5,622 nucleotides of DNA from Ilumatobacteraceae bacterium (lineage in GTDB: Bacteria > Actinomycetota > Acidimicrobiia > Acidimicrobiales > Ilumatobacteraceae), in the NCBI GenBank assembly GCA_007122945.1, contig SKSP01000507.1, positions 1 through 5,622 on the forward strand, written 5' to 3'. The translations under genes and the position numbers were made by a program. Below are positions 5,096-5,622 of the stretch, one piece after another. Every line of letters starts with the position of its first letter. The first letter of the stretch is position 1. The notes beneath the pieces are model-generated. The model saw only the letters and a program-made list of their open reading frames with translations, was not told the origin of the DNA and did no database searches.

Positions 5096-5101
5096 CCGAC
5101 G
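5088..5101 (+). promoter_or_regulatory. –10-like TACCGT placed for a leaderless start at GTG 5101
   Basis: TACCGT (5088-5093) fits TAnnnT and ends seven bases before GTG 5101, so transcription would begin at or next to the start codon. No Shine-Dalgarno sequence precedes this GTG, as expected for a leaderless mRNA, which is common in actinobacteria. The –35 region is poor. The element lies within the 3' arm of the 5060-5095 hairpin. Confidence 0.3.
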
Positions 5102-5622
5102 TGGTCGACGTGCACGCCGCCGACGAGTCCGGGACCCGACGCGCCCGGTTGCTGGCCGTGAAGCTGCGCGCGCTCGTGCAGGAACACCTGGATGCGCCGC
5201 TCGACACGGCCGACGACCAGCCGGCGTTCCCACCCGGTGCCGCGGTCGTGACCGGCGGGGCGGCGTGGGTGCTGATCGACGAGCGCCCGGCGCACCGCCT
5301 CGGCAGCGCGCTGGCGTGGGCCCTGCGCCGACGGGTCGCCGAACTGCACGTCGTGGCCGAGGTCGACACCGGGCTGCTGGCGCGCCGAGCGGCCGCGTTC
5401 GACTTCCCGATCTCGGTCTGGGAACCGCGCGGCCGACAGCTCGTCGCCGCGTCACCGGAGCCGGTGCCCGAGCCGCGGGCCGCGCCGGAGCACCACCTCG
5501 CGTTGCGGGAGCTGATCGTCGCCGGTGGGGCCACACCGGTCGTCGAGCACGGCGTCGTGACCGGCGAGGTCCGTGGCCTCGAGGTGTGCCGGGTCGTCGA
5601 CGCCCCGGGCGAGGGATCCGCC
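5101..5622 (+). CDS. Unrecognised protein, N-terminal part (runs off the window)
   Basis: An open frame from GTG 5101 continues to the window end without a stop: 174 codons, nearly all ending in G or C, against Arg/Pro/Ser-rich readings on the opposite strand. I do not recognise the family. The protein is soluble-looking, with no signal peptide or membrane helix. It starts with a helix-like segment (GTRRARLLAVKLRALVQEHL, about 11-30). An alternating hydrophobic region follows, including AAWVLIDERP, then RRRVAELHVVAEVDTGLLARR and FDFPISVWEPRGRQLV. A Pro/Glu-rich linker (about 120-132) leads to a second segment, LIVAGGATPVVEHGVVTGEVRGLEVCRVVD, which may open another domain. C163 is the only visible cysteine. 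The in-frame GTG 5110 is an alternative start; neither has an SD. It lies 38 bases after the nucleotidase. In many actinobacteria prfA follows rpmE, but this sequence does not resemble release factor 1. Confidence 0.7.
   Translation, partial: MVDVHAADESGTRRARLLAVKLRALVQEHLDAPLDTADDQPAFPPGAAVVTGGAAWVLIDERPAHRLGSALAWALRRRVAELHVVAEVDTGLLARRAAAFDFPISVWEPRGRQLVAASPEPVPEPRAAPEHHLALRELIVAGGATPVVEHGVVTGEVRGLEVCRVVDAPGEGSA

Overview
The window is very GC-rich, uses GTG as well as ATG starts, has strong G/C preference at third codon positions, and carries a rho–rpmE pair with an actinobacterial-type Rho (a large low-complexity insert after the N-terminal domain, and the C-terminal sequence RRVLSGL). 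This points to a high-GC actinobacterium (Actinomycetota). A lineage such as Acidimicrobiia is only a guess. Everything clearly coding is on the + strand.

Layout: (1) 1-49 is the last few codons of an upstream gene. By synteny with Mycobacterium (thrB–rho–rpmE–prfA) it could be homoserine kinase, but too little is visible to say. (2) 50-447 is a 398-base gene-free stretch. It begins with a C-rich, G-poor segment, switches abruptly at about position 109 to a G/T-rich segment with short direct repeats and G-runs, contains a plausible sigma-70-type promoter (TTGCGG, 17 bases, TACAGT), and ends in a leader of about 190 bases with small hairpins. (3) 448-2430 is rho (660 aa), with all catalytic motifs and a central disordered insert of about 240 residues built from DQ and QGGQNRS repeats. 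(4) 2477-2692 is rpmE, ribosomal protein L31 of the zinc-binding type, 46 bases behind rho. (5) 2693-2866 holds a probable intrinsic terminator and the upstream region of the next gene. (6) 2867-5062 encodes a secreted, 731-residue two-domain 5'-nucleotidase with an extra N-terminal Calx-beta domain. (7) A strong hairpin covers its stop codon (5060-5095), and an open frame starting at GTG 5101, possibly leaderless, runs off the window end; I do not recognise its product.

Functionally, rho and rpmE are core housekeeping genes for transcription termination and the ribosome. The secreted nucleotidase probably salvages phosphate and nucleosides outside the cell, and looks like an accessory gene placed where many actinobacteria have prfA. 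I see no mobile element, CRISPR array, tRNA or rRNA. The most unusual items are the repeat-built Rho insert, a natural Ser-to-Gly change in the bicyclomycin pocket of Rho, the asymmetric repeat-rich region upstream of rho, and the hairpin/promoter overlap at 5060-5101. I did not find convincing evidence of a wholly new system.
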